A DNA stretch of 64,000 nt. Source: Bacteroidia bacterium (lineage in GTDB: Bacteria; Bacteroidota; Bacteroidia; Chitinophagales; Saprospiraceae). The notes beneath the pieces are model-generated. The model was not told where the DNA came from. It saw nothing but the letters and a program-made list of their open reading frames with translations, and made no database searches. Position 1 is the stretch's first letter. Every line of letters starts with the position of its first letter. The DNA lies in NCBI GenBank assembly GCA_030426765.1, contig JAUHXV010000005.1, forward strand, positions 58,273 through 122,272. The letters run 5' to 3'. Shown here piece after piece: positions 61,803 to 64,000 of the stretch. The translations under genes were made by a program, and so were the position numbers.

Positions 61803-63278
61803 ATGAATTATACGGAACAAGATATATCCACGATTGAAGAAGCAGAGAAGTTTAATGATCTACCTGAATCGATCAGCGGGAATGAAACACTGGAAAGTCT
61901 TGAGGATCAGGACATTCCGGAACATATCAAGGATTTTGTAGGCATCGACGAACTTGAGCACCGCAATTTTACCGGAGGCGCTTTCTGGCAGAAAATCCCG
62001 GCTTTCAGCGAAATCACGGAAGAGGAGTTTCTCGATACGAAATTCCAAAACAAGCATACTGTACGGAAGGTGAAAAAGCTTGAAGAGCTGGTAAAAGGTC
62101 TTGTAAACGATAAATTTTTGGAAGAAGTTAAGGCAGGGATGGAAAGGGCACCGATGAACCTCAGTATTTCGCCTTATATCCTCAGTCTGATTGACTGGGA
62201 AGATCCATGGAATGATCCTTTGCGCATTCAGTTTATTCCCATTAACAGCGGGTTTAAAAAAGATCATCCGAAACTGACGCTTGATTCGCTGGCCGAACAA
62301 GGAGACTCACCTGTCGATGGATTGGTGCACAGATATTTTGACAAAGTATTGTTTTTGCCTCTTGATGTTTGTCCGGTGTATTGTCGTTTTTGTACACGCA
62401 GTTACGCGATCGGAGGCAATACAGAAAGTGTGGATAAGCTTCGCTTTCGAAATGCTCCGGACAATTGGAAAAAGGCGTTTGCATACATCGCTTCCAGACC
62501 GGAAATTGAAGATGTGGTGATATCCGGAGGAGATGCCTATATGCTTGTGCCTGATCGATTGCGATTGATCGGTGAAATATTGTTGGAAATTCCACACGTG
62601 CGTCGTATGCGGTTTGCTTCAAAAGGACCTGCGGTGATGCCAATGAAAATTCTTACCGATACCGCATGGACGGAGGCATTGGTTGACATTGTCAATCTGG
62701 GCCGTAAGAAAGGGAAGGAAGTCGTATTGCATACCCATTTTAACAGCGCAAACGAAATCACCGATATCACCCGGAGATCGATGCTTCACCTTTTTCAAAA
62801 AGGAGTCACCGTGAGAAATCAAAGTGTCCTGATCAAGGGTGTGAATGATACACCGGAGAGTATGATTGAGCTGATCCGCAAACTATCCTATATGAATGTG
62901 CAGCCTTACTACGTGTATCAGCATGATATGGTACCCGGCACTGAAGATATGCGGACCAGTGTCAAACAAACCGTAGCCCTTGAGAAGGCAGTGCGCGGTG
63001 TGACCGCCGGATTTAATACACCATTGTTTGTTACCGATGCACCGGGCGGAGGCGGAAAACGAGATGTGCATAGTTATGATTTCTATGATGAAACCACGGG
63101 CATAAGTGTTTATCGAAGTCCTAGTGTGGATGATTCCAAGTTGTACCTCTACTTCGATCCGATAGATACGTTGCCGGCAGAAGGCCGGAAGTTGTGGGAG
63201 GATGAAACCCTGCATGACCGCCTTATAGAAAATGCAGTGACCAACTCCGGCTATGCTGCCCTTGAGCCTGTACTTTAG
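61803..63278 (+). CDS. kamA: KamA family radical SAM lysine 2,3-aminomutase
   Basis: The protein has 491 residues, longer than the 416 of clostridial KamA because of an acidic N-terminal extension. C190-x3-C194-x2-C197 in [12 protein letters not shown] binds the 4Fe-4S cluster that cleaves SAM. GGDAYML and [12 protein letters not shown] are family motifs. PGGGGK, in [15 protein letters not shown], holds the PLP-binding Lys. It converts L-lysine to beta-lysine, a compatible solute or a step in lysine fermentation, though related members act on other amino acids. The next gene, a sodium:solute symporter, starts two bases after the stop, so the two are one transcript. A MarR gene precedes it. 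Confidence 0.9.
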   Translation: MNYTEQDISTIEEAEKFNDLPESISGNETLESLEDQDIPEHIKDFVGIDELEHRNFTGGAFWQKIPAFSEITEEEFLDTKFQNKHTVRKVKKLEELVKGLVNDKFLEEVKAGMERAPMNLSISPYILSLIDWEDPWNDPLRIQFIPINSGFKKDHPKLTLDSLAEQGDSPVDGLVHRYFDKVLFLPLDVCPVYCRFCTRSYAIGGNTESVDKLRFRNAPDNWKKAFAYIASRPEIEDVVISGGDAYMLVPDRLRLIGEILLEIPHVRRMRFASKGPAVMPMKILTDTAWTEALVDIVNLGRKKGKEVVLHTHFNSANEITDITRRSMLHLFQKGVTVRNQSVLIKGVNDTPESMIELIRKLSYMNVQPYYVYQHDMVPGTEDMRTSVKQTVALEKAVRGVTAGFNTPLFVTDAPGGGGKRDVHSYDFYDETTGISVYRSPSVDDSKLYLYFDPIDTLPAEGRKLWEDETLHDRLIENAVTNSGYAALEPVL

Positions 63279-63280
63279 GT

Positions 63281-64000
63281 ATGCATTGGATTGATTACGT
63301 CATTTTCGTTGCCTATTTTTTTGGAATCCTCTATATCGGGTATTATTTCCTGCGGAAAAACCAATCCAGAGAGGATTACTACGTCGGTGGCCGCAATATT
63401 AAAGCCGGCCACGTAGGGTTAAGTATTGCAGCAACAGATGTGGGTGGAGGTTTTTCCATCGGACTTGGAGGACTAGGTTTTACAATGGGGTTGTCTGGCA
63501 GCTGGTTGTTATTTACCGGTCTTATCGGCGCCTGGCTGGCAGCAGTGCTCACTGTCCCAAAACTGAAAGCATTGGATGAACATGCAGGACTGTTGACCTT
63601 TCCTGATTTTCTTAAGCTCAAGTATAATGCAACTGTCGGGTGGCTGGCAGCCATCATCTCCGGTCTGGGGTATATTGGATTTACATCGGGTCAGATTTTG
63701 GCCGGTGGGAAATTAGCCTCAGCCAGCATTTTTCAGGACATCACCTGGATGGATCCTTTGTTTTTTTCTTTACTGGTGATGTCATTTGTGGTTGTCGTAT
63801 ATACGAGTATGGGAGGCATCAAAGCAGTTATTTATACGGATACCGTGCAGTGGGTTGTGTTACTCGCCGGACTCTTATTTCTTGGAATTCCTTTCGCGTA
63901 TGTTAAGCTGGGCGGGTGGGAAGTAATCAGGAGTTCGCTGCCTTCGTCTCATTTTTCCCTGACTAATATTTCAGTTTGTTTCAAATCCAGGATTTCACGG
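63281..64000 (+). CDS. Sodium:solute symporter family transporter (partial, C-terminus outside window)
   Basis: The first 240 codons are visible from ATG 63281 and run open to the window edge. Helix 1 ([20 protein letters not shown]) is followed by the family loop [31 protein letters not shown], typical of SSS transporters. Further helices are near residues 60-80, 110-125, 145-165, 180-195 and 205-225. [13 protein letters not shown] matches the conserved G-G-x-x-A-V-x-x-T-D motif. It co-transports a solute with Na+ through the inner membrane. Its two-base spacing from kamA makes lysine or beta-lysine (or an osmolyte) a reasonable guess for the solute. Confidence 0.87.
   Translation, partial: MHWIDYVIFVAYFFGILYIGYYFLRKNQSREDYYVGGRNIKAGHVGLSIAATDVGGGFSIGLGGLGFTMGLSGSWLLFTGLIGAWLAAVLTVPKLKALDEHAGLLTFPDFLKLKYNATVGWLAAIISGLGYIGFTSGQILAGGKLASASIFQDITWMDPLFFSLLVMSFVVVVYTSMGGIKAVIYTDTVQWVVLLAGLLFLGIPFAYVKLGGWEVIRSSLPSSHFSLTNISVCFKSRISR

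Overview
This window looks like chromosomal DNA from a marine or environmental member of the Bacteroidota, most plausibly a Saprospirales (Lewinella-like) relative. Seven proteins end in the type A type IX secretion (T9SS) sorting domain, recognisable by a YPNP-type motif followed by a G-x-Y-x-(L/V) strand and a basic or short C-terminus. An eighth carries a gliding-motility-associated (CHU_C/type B) domain. SprB repeats, dockerin-like segments, a TonB-dependent receptor and TAnnTTTG promoter elements without Shine-Dalgarno sites fit the same group. No tRNA, rRNA, CRISPR array, integrase or transposase was seen.

Layout. 1-7.0 kb: end of a YitT membrane protein, a secreted serine hydrolase, a class II (B12-dependent) ribonucleotide reductase, a META-domain protein, an MscS channel and a small membrane protein. 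7.3-15.1 kb: a 1254-aa T9SS protein, an acetyl-CoA hydrolase/transferase family enzyme and a TonB-dependent receptor. 15.4-22.6 kb: a secreted tail-fibre-like protein, three membrane proteins (DoxX, RcnA/UreH-like, AI-2E), an SDR enzyme and a T9SS protein with a gingipain-like fold. 22.6-31.7 kb: two intergenic islands of shared repeats surround a solitary Pycsar-type effector (PycTM), a PrsW protease, a metalloprotease/propeller/barrel fusion, an anchored protein made of 37 nine-residue repeats, a serine hydrolase and a GNAT acetyltransferase. 31.8-43.1 kb: Tricorn protease, SprB-repeat adhesin, EamA and YdjM-type membrane proteins, OmpA-type lipoprotein and MobA-like nucleotidyltransferase. 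43.1-52.1 kb: three large or medium T9SS proteins (Ycf48/BNR with PKD-like domains, eight fn3 domains, Omp28/thioredoxin-like), a haem-binding lipoprotein and a CHU_C lipoprotein. 52.3-58.8 kb: a tightly coupled operon of three large proteins that I could not assign to any family. 59.1-64 kb: a thioredoxin lipoprotein and its decayed copy, a MarR regulator, lysine 2,3-aminomutase and the start of a sodium:solute symporter.

How the genes work together. Much of the window encodes the cell surface: secreted adhesins and hydrolases exported by T9SS, outer-membrane uptake, and periplasmic or cytoplasmic peptide degradation (Tricorn). The KamA-symporter pair looks like an amino-acid uptake and conversion unit with a MarR regulator just upstream. 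The best candidates for undescribed biology are the three-gene operon at 52295-58839, the nonapeptide-repeat protein at 27913-29121 with its divergent TCTAA-dyad control region, and the cyclase-less PycTM effector next to a PrsW protease.
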